Counted from the first letter of the stretch, positions 34,659 through 45,909 are shown. The stretch is DNA of 64,000 nucleotides from Pardosa pseudoannulata (GCA_032207245.1 CM063502.1:65143569-65207568); one strand, 5' to 3'. Numbers and translations: made by a program. Notes: generated by a model not told the origin, from the sequence alone.

Positions 34659-35733
34659 CAGTGCATTCGAACCATGTTATAGTGATCCCGGTTTAGTGAT
34701 ATAACTAACGAAAATTTTGATTCTTCCAATTTTCCTACTGATTTTAGAGCGATGGCCGATTGGTTAGGATGCTGGCCTTCGGTACCGGAGTTCGTAGGTT
34801 CGAATCTCACAGAGGCGTGGATGTTCGAAGCCGTTCGGAATAGGCTTTAAGCTGTAGGTCCCGGTTTCATTAGCCCTCATGTGGCAAACAGTAGACCGTA
34901 GCACTCCAAAACCTAACCAAACCTACTGATTTTAATGTTAATTATAATTTTATACCAAACTTTAGAAATCTTAGAGATAAGACAGAATGAACCCCCTTTT
35001 TTCAGTCGTCCACTGATTGTTTTTTCAGTTCTCGTTTTTTAGTTGAAACTTTTTCACAGTTGCAAAAATATTTTGTCTCTAATTTCATTACAAAGTGCGT
35101 GATATTAATAAAGGGTAATACACACAAACAGCGGAAAAGAAAAAGCATTGGAGTTATTTGTTATATTGGACAAATTAAATGCATAAAACTGTCTTGGAAT
35201 CAGCATCACATGAGCAGAAGGTCAACGGTTACTTCTATATCCATATACTGAGAAACAACTGGGTGTTAGAAACAAATTAATTTTTCACTTCTCTTCAATT
35301 TCAGTTGATTTAGTATTTGAGTTATTTTAATACGCAATTGATAAATTTAATCAGTCATTTTAACAGATGTTCATCATTTTTTAATTGCATCACTGTAGAA
35401 TAAACTTAACTAATGAGTTACATATTTTGGTAATCCAACATTTTTCTCAATGGTTCGAGTACAACAAACCATTTGATATAGTGAACTAAACTTTTGGTAG
35501 TTTGAAGTTCGTAATAATAGGGTCGAACTGTATATCTAAGAATGTATATCTAAGAATATAAAGCGTTATAACTATAAATAAAATATTTTTTTATTTTGTA
35601 TATATTTTCAGATGTATTTACAACTCCCACTTTTTAAATCATTATTTTTGCCTTCTTTTCACTCTCAAGACATATGTAACGTTTATGAATAAAGGCCTTG
35701 TACCCCTTGAAGTTCGTTATAGGCATTCGACTG
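34659..35733. mobile_element. Possible pogo-like element with duplicated right end
   Basis: After TA at 34657, the left end reads CAGTGCATTCGAACCATG then TTATAGTGATC. Two candidate right ends follow: GGGTCGAACTG then TA at 35531, and GTTCGTTATAGGCATTCGACTG then TA at 35734. The right-end region (about 35530-35720 and 35730-35880) is itself a diverged duplication (GTATATxTxAATAxAxxTAACGTAxCTxTAAATAAA). The inverted match is imperfect, so the limits are tentative. A SINE lies inside. Confidence 0.35.
34747..34921 (+). mobile_element. tRNA-derived SINE with 13-bp target duplication
   Basis: The copy is full length: GAGCGATGGCCGATTGGTT (A-box region), GTAGGTTCGAATCTC (B box), GCTGTAGGTCCCGGTTTC, ending in CTCCAAAACCTAACCAAA. 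CCTACTGATTTTA flanks it exactly on both sides (34734-34746 and 34922-34934). Confidence 0.92.
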
Positions 35734-36203
35734 TATATGAATAAAACTAACGTAGCTGTAAATAAAGTACTCTTCATTTTGAATATACAAGAAATGCGTG
35801 TAAATCTTCCTCTGTTTAAGTCATTATTTTTTTTTCTTACCTTTATTCTAGACACATACATTACGTTTACGGAATATTGCGTGAAGAATTATACTAAGTG
35901 ACCACCAAAAAGTGCAATTATTCTCTCGCTTATAAAAAGTTTAACTTCTCACGCATGGCCATCAAGCTGTTTTTACATTCACTGTTTTCTTTTTTAATTT
36001 TTTGTATTAGTCATATGTTTGTGGTGAGAAAAAATATCAGAAATATAAATGGATAAGGGCTTTTTGTTTTTTGTACATCATCATATGTGACTGGCATACA
36101 AATGGTAGAGTATCACAATACCTATTTTTATTGAAAACTCAAATATTTTTTAAAGGAATATTGTATCTTCATTCATTAAAGAGGATTTGATTCTTCCCAT
36201 TTT
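34925..36203. other. AT-rich DNA between SINE copies
   Basis: It includes the diverged 35.5-35.9 kb duplication noted with the pogo-like element. The open frames here are short and unrecognised. Confidence 0.35.
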
Positions 36204-36216
36204 CCTACTGATTTTA

Positions 36217-36396
36217 GAACGATGGCCGATTGGTTAGGGTGCTGGGCTTCGGTACCGCAGTTCGTGGGTACGAATCCCACAGTGGCATGGATGTTCGAAG
36301 CCGTTCGGAATCGGCTTTAAGCTGTAGGTCCCGGTCTCATTAACCCTCGTTTTGCAAAAAGTAGACCGTAGCGCTCCAAAACCAAACCAAACCAAA
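36217..36396 (+). mobile_element. tRNA-derived SINE, full length
   Basis: This is the cleanest copy: GAACGATGGCCGATTGG, GTACGAATCCCAC (B box with one change), CTTTAAGCTGTAGGTCCCGG, and a CCAAAACCAAACCAAACCAAA tail region. It is flanked by CCTACTGATTTTA and CCTATTGATTTTA, the same target word as the copy at 34747, so the two loci are duplicates of one insertion. Confidence 0.93.
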
Positions 36397-36539
36397 CCTA
36401 TTGATTTTAATATTAATTTAGCATTTTATATCAAACTTTGGAAATCTTAGAAATAAGATAAATAAATATTTTTAAAAGGAATATTGTATCTTCATTCGTT
36501 AAAGAAATTTTGATTCTTCCCATTTTCCTACAGATTTTA

Positions 36540-36669
36540 GAACGATGGCCGATTGGTTAGGGTGCTGGGCTTCGGTACCGCAGTTCGTAGGTTCGAATCC
36601 CACAGTGGCATGGATGTTGGAAGCCGTTCGGAATCGGCTTTAAGCTGTAGGTCCCGGTCTCATTAGCCC
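36540..36669 (+). mobile_element. SINE copy, 3' end missing
   Basis: It is nearly identical to the copy at 36217 but stops after GGTCCCGGTCTCATTAGCCC. The tail is replaced by the start of another repeated segment. Confidence 0.88.
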
Positions 36670-37440
36670 AAGAAATAGAGAATACATTTCAAATAAGTCA
36701 AACGTATATAACGTAAACAGTTTTTCCAGTTTCTAATGTAATAAATCCCACTTTATGATATTTTGACGAATATTATACATTTGATTAATGAAACTAATGA
36801 TATTTATTAACTGATCACTTATATTAGCTGATGTGAAATTTTAACAATTTAAACCCGTTTTCCTGGTAATCTGAAATCACGTCTCTCTGAACATTACAAA
36901 TATCAATGATAAACATAATCTAAATATAAATCGTATTTCACATAATTGAAATGTCCATACACGCAATCAGTTTTCCCAGCTTCTGATGTAATAGAGTACA
37001 CATTAGCTCACATTATACGGATATTTTGACTAATATTAAACCTTTGATTAATATGACTAATGACATTTGTTGAACGATCCCTTATATTAGGCTACTAGTT
37101 CATAAGGGGATTTGGGCGTCATTACTTTCAAGCATTATTTTTTAATGCATAATACAAAACTCCCCGTGGAATCTAAATAACTCCAGTCATTCCACTCAAG
37201 GAAATTAAAGAAACAATTTGAGCGTTTATTATATGTGATAATTACAATTATAAAAGATGGGAGTGATCTAAATACAGAATACATTTCAAATAACTCAAAA
37301 GTATATAACCGTAAACAGTTTTGCCAGTTTCTAATGTAATAGATCACACTTTATAATAATGATATTTTGACGAATATTATACATTTGATTAATGAAACTA
37401 ATGATATCTATTAACTGATCACTTATATTAGACTATACTT
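36670..37440. repeat. Three diverged units of a ~300-bp repeat
   Basis: GAATACATTTCAAATAA(G/C)TCAAA, the block CAGTTTT(T/G)CCAGTTTCTAATG, ATATTTTGACGAATATTATAC and CTGATCACTTATATTAG occur near 36680-36830 and 37275-37435. A more diverged middle unit lies at about 36945-37095. The outer two are much more alike than either is to the middle one. Confidence 0.8.
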
Positions 37441-37765
37441 AGTAATGTGATTTGAGTGTACTTTCTAGCATTATTGTTCAATATATAGAACAGTATTACA
37501 TATCTACCAGAAAAGCTGAAAGGGATAGAAACATTTTAAAAATAGCAAAAACTTATAAGATTAAAAAGATATATGATTTAAAAATATTTCTGCTGTTGTT
37601 TTAGTTATACTTTAGTTTATATATACATTCAAGAGTCAAAACATTATGACCACCCCTACATTTTGCTATGAAGTCGCATGGATGACGTGGAACGCACGTG
37701 ATCATTTGGAAGTGGTATTTAACTGCTGCTGGAGAGTCTGAAGAATCATTCTTTCACTTACTTCT

Positions 37766-38563
37766 GTGTGTGATGGAAAGGCTGCGGATCTAAGCGATTT
37801 TGATAGAGGGCAGATTGTAATGGCTCGAAGGCTCGGAACAAATATATCCGAAACTGCACGACTCGTGGGTTGTTTGCGATCTACAGTTGTAAGTACTTAT
37901 GTAAAGTGGATGAATGACGGTGAAACCATCAGTAGACGACATGGTGTTGGACGTCCACACGCTGGATTGAATAGTTAATGAATTTCGAATTTGAATAATC
38001 ACAAATCAGATCTTGAACTTTGGGTTTTAAGAATTATCTTGAAGTTAAATAATAATGGTAAATGTTTAACAGTAATTAAGAATCAAATGAGGTAACTGCT
38101 TACCTCTTGTTAATTCTGGGAACTTGCATGAAGAATCTGTAGAAATTGAATTAGGGATGAAAACAGAAAACGGCTGTTGAGCAAACACACTTTCTCTTTA
38201 TTACATAACACGTCACGATAAATGAAGAATAAGCGGAGCAATGAATAAAGAATTATGAATTATGTTAGGCTTTAAACACGTTTCATAAATGAATATGAAC
38301 AGAATATAGGATTATAAATAGTATTACATTTAAAATCCAACGCCGAATCCTAACGGCTTTTTCTATTGCACATATAGTTTAGTTTTTACCCCCCCCCCCG
38401 CTCAATAGCGCCATCTAGCTTTCGGTGGCGAAATTAATCTAACAAACGCTATCAAAGAAGAAGGTCGTCGGAGACTGTCTCGCATGGTGAAGTAAAACCG
38501 GAGCCAGACAGTGGCTCAGCTGACAATCCAATACAATGCAGGGCGAAGTAGAATAGTATACAA
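37766..38563 (+). pseudogene. Tc1-like transposase N-terminal fragment, in two pieces
   Basis: The first piece (37766-37962) contains [19 protein letters not shown], then [20 protein letters not shown] and [15 protein letters not shown]. This is the paired-like helix-turn-helix region of Tc1-type transposases, ending at the GRPR-like hook. The second piece (38450-38563) resumes with AIKEEGRRRLSRMVK, a stop, and NRSQTVAQLTIQYNAGRSRI, the second DNA-binding subdomain. Without the insertion the two pieces would read as one frame apart from that stop. The DDE catalytic domain is absent. The piece is inactive. Confidence 0.8.
37963..38444. mobile_element. Probable solo LTR inserted in the Tc1-like remnant
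   Basis: The insert begins TGGATTGAATAG and ends TTAATCTAACA, i.e. TG...CA. It sits between CACGC and AACGC, a 5-bp target duplication with one mismatch. It is 482 bp long and contains an AATAAA signal at about 38246. Ends and size fit an LTR left by recombination. The superfamily cannot be told, and a different insertion type is possible because the duplication is imperfect. Confidence 0.5.
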
Positions 38564-39850
38564 AGTTTCGTATTTACAAGTTGGTAATTTATAAAAACCT
38601 TTTTATAACGTTCACCGTAATCTTAAGTAATGGTTCCCAAATTTTTGAGTTATGGCACCTTTTTTGAATAAAGATTTTCCCACGGTCCTTACCATTAGTA
38701 AAGTAACTCATTATAAGTAAGAGATGAAAATAAATAATAGTCTTGTATCTGCATTATCAAACAAATTCGTTCATTTATTTGTTATCCATGTCTGCAAATC
38801 ATTTCACGTGTTCTCACTATCGTTGCATGAGGGATGGGGGGCAAGGCAAGCCCCCAGAAGACAGTTTGCTTAGGATGACAAAAAAAACTATCATTGAATT
38901 AATATTAAGAATACATTAAAATACATATGTTTTATTTTGAAAGTTAAGTCTAAAAAAGGATTTTCTTTTGTGAAAAATAATGTTTATCATATCGAAAGTC
39001 AATAGAATAATTCATTAAGATTTAAAAAAAAAAAAAAAAAAAAAAAAGGAAAAAAAGCTTTAGAAAAACACTATAAATGACAATTGACATCTGAAAGTTA
39101 ATGATAATCTAAAAGCATTTCTGGACGAAATTTTCAGAAAGTAATTGGTTTCTTTCGCTTTCTAAGATTTTTGGCTCACGTAGTCATTACTATTATTTCT
39201 TTCATGTTTTGCAAAAAATGTGATCGCAACTTAAACCTTGTCCCTTGTTAAAATTTTCCTCTGGGGAATTTTTAAAAGAAAAAAATTACAAAATAAAAGA
39301 ACTGATAAATTCCCTCATTTACAAACGTTAGAAATATGTCATATGTTGGAAAATACAATGTATACTATAGCGTTAAGGCAATTATTAATCTCTCTCTCCC
39401 CCCTCATTATTACCTAGAATGCAGACAATAATGGGGATTCAGGTACCTAGTTCTCAGAAGTATGTATTTCCCCGAAGATAAACTACCTCGTTTATAAAGC
39501 CGTATATTTAAAAAAAAAAAATAAATAAATAATAAATAAAAAATTCATATTGTAGTGTTTAGGCGATTGTAGGAAATTAGGTGTCTCTTGCCCCTCAGTA
39601 TTATCCAGAAGATAAGAGGATGTCTGGTTCTGTGAAGGAAGAGTTTCGCAAGTACATTGTACCACTAGATTTTTCTTTCATGGTTGGAAGAATGTGGAAG
39701 CGTCGCAAAAACATTACTGTTTGTTAAAAAAAATTAAAAGAATAAAAAATTATAAAAAAACTTTGGAAAAATCATAACAATGAATATTTTTTCAACAGTG
39801 GAAAACTAGTATTATTTCTAAGAGATTACTGGCAATATATTAATATATAT

Positions 39851-39884
<34 letters not shown>

Positions 39885-40484
39885 GTATTCAAGAAAAATA
39901 GCAAGTAGTATTATGTAATTAATTACCCTGCTATTTTATAAAGAAACTAGTTGCTTCAAAATAATATAATAAATAAATTATTTTTGAATTTATTGTAAAA
40001 TTATGAACTTTTCCCCTCAAATATATAAAAATAAATATCAAAAATAAAAATTTTTTGAATGCATATAAATACAGTTGGGTTGTAAAAATCTAGGGTTGGA
40101 AGGTATATGCAGTGCAGTAGCGTGCGGAAGCTAGGGAGGTTCATTTTTTGGAAAAAAATAATTTTGTTTATCTTTTTTGTTATCTTTTTTTTTTTTTTAA
40201 CTTTTGTTTTTTTTTTTTTTTTTTTTAATTTTTTCTGTGTTTTTTTTTTTATTTTCTTTATGGTTTATATTATATATATATAATATATATATTTATGGTA
40301 GTACTTATGATTTTGCTTATTAAACTAGTTTTTAATATTGCTTATTTTATTTTTTTATTTTTGTTTTTTATGCTTTTTTTTTTTTAATATTTTTTTTTTT
40401 GTTTTTTTTTTTTTTTTTCAAAATTTTCATTTAAAGGTGTGTAATCAAATGACACTGTTGCATTTTGTGTCCAATTCCTACACA
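38564..40484. other. AT-rich DNA with homopolymer tracts
   Basis: The word GGTTCCCAAATTTTTGAGTTATGGC (38634) resembles a hAT-type terminus without a partner. There is an A run at about 39027-39047, an interrupted (TA)n near 39845-39885, and a long T-dominated stretch at 40150-40420 that may be poorly assembled. No gene. Confidence 0.4.
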
Positions 40485-40485
40485 C

Positions 40486-40560
<75 letters not shown>
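40485..40560. repeat. (TA)n microsatellite with (GA)n edge
   Basis: Perfect TA dinucleotides are followed by ACATACAT and GAGAGAGAGAGAG. Confidence 0.97.
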
Positions 40561-40563
<3 letters not shown>

Positions 40564-40963
40564 CATAGAGAGAGAGAGAGGGGTTATCCAAGAAAAATAA
40601 TAATTTATGGGTTTTGTGACACTACAGATTATTGCCTAATATTTATGTAATAATAAAAATATTGGATATTTCTCAAAGGAGAAATATACTCATACTTTTA
40701 TACTAAACATGATACCTTGCCAAATATAGTTAGTTAATCACACTTATTCAATTTTTTTCATAGCATATAATAGTTAAATTTTGTGAAAATATGAACTTTT
40801 GAAGTCTCAACACAGACAGAAAAAAAATGGTGGTTCTCATTGTGTCAGAGGAATTGGCTACTTCAAAATTCCCTTCCCCCAAAACCCAGTTTTTTCCCAT
40901 GTTTAAACCGGGTTTTTTTTCCACTGCTCACAACTCTATACTGATCTCATTAAAGATGGTTTA

Positions 40964-41045
40964 ATTTTGGTTTGGAAAGCTACAGTATTGCTACATGAAG
41001 GCTAATAAAACAGGGACTTAATGCTTAAAGCTGATTCCGAACGAG
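40964..41045 (-). mobile_element. SINE fragment (3' half)
   Basis: TTTTGGTTTGGAAAGCTACAG, CATGAAGGCTAAT, and CTTAAAGCTGATTCCGAACG are the complement of the family's 3' half. The tRNA-like head is missing. Confidence 0.75.
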
Positions 41046-41185
41046 AGATGAAGGAACAGTCTGGGCAGTGTTTTCTCGACGTCTGTGGCCCTTATTATTG
41101 TTTGTCTCAATTCTAGAAACATAGCTGAGATTTTTAACTTAACTGGACTTTGCGCCGATATGTGCTTTATTTATGTATATGAAAG

Positions 41186-41224
41186 ATGCCGTAGTATTAC
41201 TTCCTTGTAAAAAGTAAAGGAAGT
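41186..41224. repeat. Hairpin-forming inverted repeat
   Basis: ATTACTTCCTT and AAAGGAAGTATTGTAAT form a stem around GTAAAAAGT. It may be the end of an unclassified element that continues to about 41790. Confidence 0.6.
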
Positions 41225-41345
41225 ATTGTAATTAAGATAAATTTCAGTGCTCAAATATTTATGGTCAAAATATTTTTTTTTGTCAATGACTAACATCAGT
41301 GGATCATTTTGAGTGTTTACTTCTGAAACTTTAAATAGCCTTTAA

Positions 41346-41611
41346 CACTAAACATACCAACACTTAATGCATACCTATTACTATCATAGCCTGTCAAATA
41401 ACTGGACTTTATTTTTTCTGATTATAAATGTATGAAATATGAAAATTGGAAGGAAATAGACAAATGAACTTTATTATAATTAAACAAAATTGTATATTGT
41501 CAATTTTTATGTATTGCAAACACAAAGAATAAGAATTTTTAATTCATTTCCCATCGCATTTTTTACATAAACCTTATGGGTCATTTGACCCGTTATATGG
41601 TATGTTTAGTT
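41346..41611. mobile_element. TTAA-flanked MITE, ACTAAACATACCA family
   Basis: TTAA (41342-41345) precedes CACTAAACATACCA; the right end TGGTATGTTTAGTT precedes TTAA (41612-41615). Inside the right end is the palindrome GGGTCATTTGACCC. The TTAA flanks are exact and the inverted match covers about 13 bases. Confidence 0.75.
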
Positions 41612-41794
41612 TTAAATATCCATCTAATTATTTATGAAACTTTAAATCCTTATTTTGGTCAATCCTGAACTGGTTATGACTAGTTTAATCTTGACGTCTG
41701 TATGTACTTATGTATCTCGCATAACTCAAAAATAATTAGGCATAGGAGGTCGATATTTTGTAATTAGGGCTGTTATAACGTCTAGTTATCCACC

Positions 41795-42118
41795 TTCCCT
41801 TATAATTGCAATCTGAATACCCCCCGTATAAGCCAAATATCGCACAAAACTATTTTCATCTCTTCGAACTGTTGAAGGAGCACTTGGGAGGTTGTTTCAA
41901 AACTGCTTTCGAACTCAAGGAAAGTCTCTTGATGTGGCACCACAGTTTGGACGCTAATTATTCTGTACCGCATTTGATAAATTGGTGTCTCCACAGGTGT
42001 ACTGATGAAACAAATGCTTTGACAACTACGGCAACTGCGGTTAAGTATTATGTAAACCAGCCTAACATTATGTATTTCTGTGAATTTGCGAATAAATGTT
42101 TCTTCTCAGAGTATATAT
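41795..42118 (+). pseudogene. mariner-like transposase C-terminal remnant
   Basis: The frame reads YPPYKPNIAQNYFHLFELLK followed by EHLGG and KTAFELKESLLMW. This matches the block around the third catalytic aspartate of mariner transposases (usual form HPPYSPDLAPSDFHLF, then LKEHLGG). The aspartates of the usual motif are replaced by N and Y, so the site is dead. No upstream catalytic region, inverted terminal repeat or helix-turn-helix is recognisable. Beyond LDANY the similarity fades, although the frame stays open to 42123. Confidence 0.7.
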
Positions 42119-42124
42119 ATATAT

Positions 42125-42521
42125 GAACACGCCCATGCATACAAAGGTAAAAAACGGTTATTCACAAATATTCATTTTCATAAAAAAATCCATGAAGTAA
42201 ATTTTAATTATGAAATCTGAGATGAATCTTTTTATACAACAAATATCAATTCTCCAACAATACTTAGTGGTATACGTAATTAAAATTATTTCCAGTTTAT
42301 TTAAATATTTAAAAACATCACAGCATAACATCTGTTGGTCTCTCCCGAAAACCAATTGTTGGTATGCAAAGAATAATTAAATATAAAGTAATCATTTAAA
42401 AAATTTACAAAAAATGTAAAAGAATAGAATTAAAAATTAAAAAAATGCATTTGATTTAATTTAATGTCAGGAAACACACAAATATCTCGTCACTGATATT
42501 ACACATATTTATTTTTATGAA
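42125..42521. other. AT-rich DNA, nothing identified
   Basis: No supportable feature. Confidence 0.4.
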
Positions 42522-42523
42522 TA

Positions 42524-43040
42524 CCGTATTTTTGCGAATCTAATGCGCCATCGAATCTAATGCGCATCCCCATTTTAAAACTTTAAATAATAAAAAAAAT
42601 TGTTTGTCGGCAAATGCAATGCGCATCAATGGTATGAGGAATTTATTGAATCTTATTTTATACAACAATGGATTTGTATATAAACTATCAATCAATGGTA
42701 TGATAATTTTATTTAAATTTAAATATCATATTTTATACAACAATGGATTTATACATAAAGTAGCGTCCAGAGAAAGCATTGATGGTGGATTGGAGAGCCC
42801 ACCGGAACGGCGTTCCATAAATTTCGGAGCCAGCAGTTTGTATCCTGTATGCAATAATGTGTCAACAATAAATGTAACGGTAAATGTAGTTGAGAAATAC
42901 AGTAATCCATTGTTACGATATAAATTTGGTTGAAGCCATCGGCGAACTGCTGAAGCACTCGAATCTAATGCGCACACCAATTTTGAATACTACATTTTTC
43001 CAAAAACGATTCGCATTAGATACGGCATTAGTAAATACGG
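42524..43040. mobile_element. TA-flanked Tc1/pogo-like MITE with TCTAATGCG repeats
   Basis: TA, then CCGTATTTTTGCGAATCTAA; the right end CATTAGTAAATACGG precedes TA. The word (A/G)AATCTAATGCGC occurs several times at the left end and its complement GCATTAGA at the right. ATTTTATACAACAATGGATTT occurs twice inside. The TA target and CCGTATTT termini fit the mariner/pogo group. Confidence 0.65.
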
Positions 43041-43149
43041 TATTAGGTGAATTATATACGGTATTTGAAAAAAATTGTATAAGAATTTATAAAAAAATTA
43101 AACCGCAAAGAATCATTGAAAAATTTATAAAATTGTTAAAAAGGGAGTG

Positions 43150-43153
<4 letters not shown>

Positions 43154-43189
<36 letters not shown>
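43154..43189. repeat. Poly(A) tract
   Basis: An uninterrupted run of about 36 A. It could be the tail of a retroposed transcript, but nothing recognisable lies upstream. Confidence 0.9.
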
Positions 43190-43193
<4 letters not shown>

Positions 43194-43788
43194 ACTTGTA
43201 TTGATATCAGTAAACACGTGACTACCTAGTCACGGAGCTTACTGTTTGCTGAACAGTTTCCGCTGTCGATCATCATTGTTTGGAAAGAGAATGGGCAAAA
43301 TAGTAAGCTTGCTTTTGAACGGGCGTTGTCCGCTGAACCCGGAACTGATCACTAAATGCTGATGGTCATTCGTGTTCTCTCTACAAAGCAGTAATGATAG
43401 AGTACTGCAAATACTCTGTTTTCGCCACTTCTGTACGAAAGTCGGTAAAATCATTTGATATATGTTTTTAAAGTGGTGATGGGTACAAAAAAGAAAATGA
43501 ATCAAGTCATTTATTATAAAAGTCAATTGAGACTAAAAAAAAAAAAGAAAATGACTATTCAGTGACCTTTTATTTATACGACTTTCAAGAGACCGAAGAA
43601 AAAGTCGTACAACTGAGAGAGTTGTACTAAGGGTCGGCTTAAGGGTGTACGGCGTTCCTAGGCAATTCAACTTCCACATTTTAAATTGAAAATTAAAAAA
43701 ATATTTGTTTATTGATTAATATTGATGATTTTCAGAAAACATTTTCACAACAGCATTAAAAAAAAAAAAAAGTTAAAATCAAAGCCAT
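43190..43788. other. Unannotated DNA with one unassigned ORF
   Basis: The minus-strand frame at 43239-43526 (95 codons) lies in a less AT-rich patch and includes HLVISSGFSGQRPFKSKLTI. I do not recognise a family, and there is no supporting context. Confidence 0.3.
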
Positions 43789-43791
43789 TAA

Positions 43792-44388
43792 CACATTGTG
43801 TGCGGGTACATTTTGCAGCGCAATTGTACGGGGAGAGGGCGTTTAGCGCGTAAATTTAGTTATTCAGTTAAATCTCAATAGATCGAAAATTATTTAATTT
43901 TTTAACCAACTTTTCGTATTTTATATTGAAATATATAAACAAATACATAAATAGAAATATATAAATAACAACCATAAGATTTTTGTAAACAAAAAATATT
44001 TTTAGTGGATAAATTTATAATAGTATCATAAATATGAAAAATCAAATAGAAATAGTAGTATATAGTTTTAATTTTTTCGAATTATGTTATATATAAGCAT
44101 TTTTACATTATAAAAAATGAAAAGAGCAATCATAAAACTAATGTAAAAACTAGTTTTTATTTTTCTAAGTTTTACAAGAATCTATGTAGTAGACAAAAAC
44201 ATTCGGCTTCGTTTTCCTGTATATACCGTTATTTTTGTACCCACAAACAAACCATGTTGTTACACTAACCCGTACTAGTACGTGACCCGCGCTCAAGTAT
44301 CAATTGTTAGAAAACGTACTAGTACGTGTCCCGCGCTCAAGTATCAATTGTCAGAAAACGTATTAGTACGTCTCCCGCATACAATGTG
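43792..44388 (-). mobile_element. TTAA-flanked MITE, CACATTGT family, copy 2
   Basis: TTAA (43788-43791), CACATTGTGTGCGGG; the right end CCCGCATACAATGTG, TTAA (44389-44392). It is the inverse of the copy at 16616: the GTACATTTTGCAGCGCAATTG segment is at the left, and three palindromes A(C/T)GTA(C/T)TAGTACGT, spaced by about 45 bp, are at the right. Both TTAA flanks are intact. Confidence 0.85.
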
Positions 44389-44699
44389 TTAACTGTTTAA
44401 TTTTGTTTCAATACATGCTTAAAGGTACTTAATTTTTTAGGATGCAATGGTAGTCGACCTTAATGTTTGATCCAACCAAGATAATTTTAACTTTGAAAGA
44501 AAATTTTTGAGTTTCACTCTCAAGATTGTTACATTTCAACATTATTACATTTCTACAATATATAACTATTCATTTTTCCAAAAAAAATGATAAATATTAT
44601 TATTAAATTGTGTTTAACTATCATATTTGGAAAAGAGAATTTAACGCATTTTTAATAAAAATTCATAATATTCACATTTATGAGGCTTACTTGATACCA

Positions 44700-44919
44700 C
44701 TATTACTGTCTTTCGATATTTTATTATATGAGCTGAATAATAGTTTTTAAATATCATTTAAAAATATAGTACTTTTAAGTGTTCTACGCGTTTTAGTAAA
44801 GATACCTGATATTATAACCTTACTGTCTGTCACTATTTTGTTAAATGAGCGAAAAAAAAAGTTTTAAAATATTTTGAAATATATTACTATTAAGTATTCT
44901 ATGCATTATAGTATAATTA
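44700..44919. repeat. Diverged tandem duplication, about 115-bp units
   Basis: TTACTGTCT, a TATTTT(A/G)TTAxATGAGC word and AAGT(G/A)TTCTA(C/T)GC recur in the same order in two units. Confidence 0.6.
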
Positions 44920-44923
44920 TTAA

Positions 44924-45151
44924 CCCTTAATTTGACAAGATGTTTTTTCAAATATTTTTTAATTTTAATTTCTGCTATTTTCCCATGTCTGTATAGACAT
45001 TAGGATCTTTGTAAAATAAACAAAAAAAAAAAAATATATCATTTTCTATTTTTGAGATAATTAATGTCCGCTGTGGCTAACACTGACAATTATGTTATAT
45101 AGTAATTATAAATATACATGTCCGGTGTAGCGGACTTAGCCAAATTAAGGG
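44924..45151. mobile_element. TTAA-type MITE, CCCTTAATTTG family
   Basis: TTAA precedes CCCTTAATTTGACAAG; the right end GCCAAATTAAGGG is followed by TTTA, a one-base change from TTAA. It contains the palindrome ATGTCTGTATAGACAT and a related TGTCCGGTGTAGCGGAC, reminiscent of palindromes in the other TTAA elements here. Confidence 0.65.
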
Positions 45152-45909
45152 TTTAGTACTTTTAAGCATTAAGAAAAATAAAAAAAAAAACAAAAGAATT
45201 CGACAGATGGAAAAAACAGGACGGGAAAAATCACCATGAAATTAAGAAATAAGACGCTACAGCCGTTGACCTCTTTATGAAAAAAGTTTTAAAATATTGT
45301 TCAGTAAATTTACTATGGAATTTTAAATGTTCGAAAAAAAAAGAATAAAAGAATTGGAAAGATGAAAAATAGGAGAGGGGCGTGGGATTGCCATAAAATT
45401 CTACTCAGCGCGCCTCCTTTGTAATAGCGCCCTATAGTGTACTATAGCCTAGAGCCGGGTCTGGTTGTACCAGTGAGAGATCACTCCTATTTTTCCTATA
45501 GACTAAATTTAATCTAGTTAAAGCTCTCGTAACTTGAATCTCGTTGAAGCTACAGTAGGACTATGTGCCAGACCAATACCACGTTAAACTGGCACAGAAG
45601 TTTTAAAAACTAATTTGAAGTTATTAAAAATATAGAATAATATTATTAAAAATGTAAAGAAAAATTTACATACATATATTTAAACATATGTATCATTAAT
45701 AAACATTAAACCGTAGAAGGTGAATTTTTTCTCTTCCCGTTTCATTTTGTAACAACCGCACTAATATATTCCTCTATTATATCCATTTATTTTCAGTAAT
45801 AGAGACATTAAACAATCATCGGTAAGTGATATAACATCCTGAAAGGTAGTTGACCAAATTATCATAGTTCAAGTGAGATGCAATTGTATTTCTTAATGGA
45901 ACATATTAC
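45152..45909. other. Unannotated DNA
   Basis: No gene or transposon end supported. GAAAAAAGTTTTAAAATATT repeats a word from the 44.8-kb duplication. Confidence 0.35.

Larger units (their letters stand above)
36150..36669. repeat. SINE-bearing segmental duplication
   Basis: GGAATATTGTATCTTCATTC followed by TTTGATTCTTCCCATTTTCC and a SINE occurs at about 36158 and again at 36480. The part from TTTGATTCTTCC onward also precedes the SINE at 34747. The flank after the SINE (GATTTTAATxTTAATT, CAAACTTTxGAAATCTTAGA) is shared by the first two loci. Confidence 0.88.
37632..38563 (+). mobile_element. Tc1-like transposon remnant, split by an insertion and 3' truncated
   Basis: The left part carries AGAGTCAAAACATTATGACC, a terminal-repeat word typical of a widespread Tc1-like group, followed by the N-terminal transposase. 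A 482-bp insert at 37963-38444 separates the two coding parts. The matching right terminal repeat is missing. Confidence 0.8.

Noticed and set aside
34747..34830. SINE head regions as functional tRNA genes
   Set aside because: A and B boxes are present, but the sequence does not fold as a full tRNA and continues into the SINE body with a CAAAC tail.
43154..43189. Poly(A) tract as proof of a processed pseudogene
   Set aside because: No target duplication or recognisable transcript-like sequence was found upstream of it.
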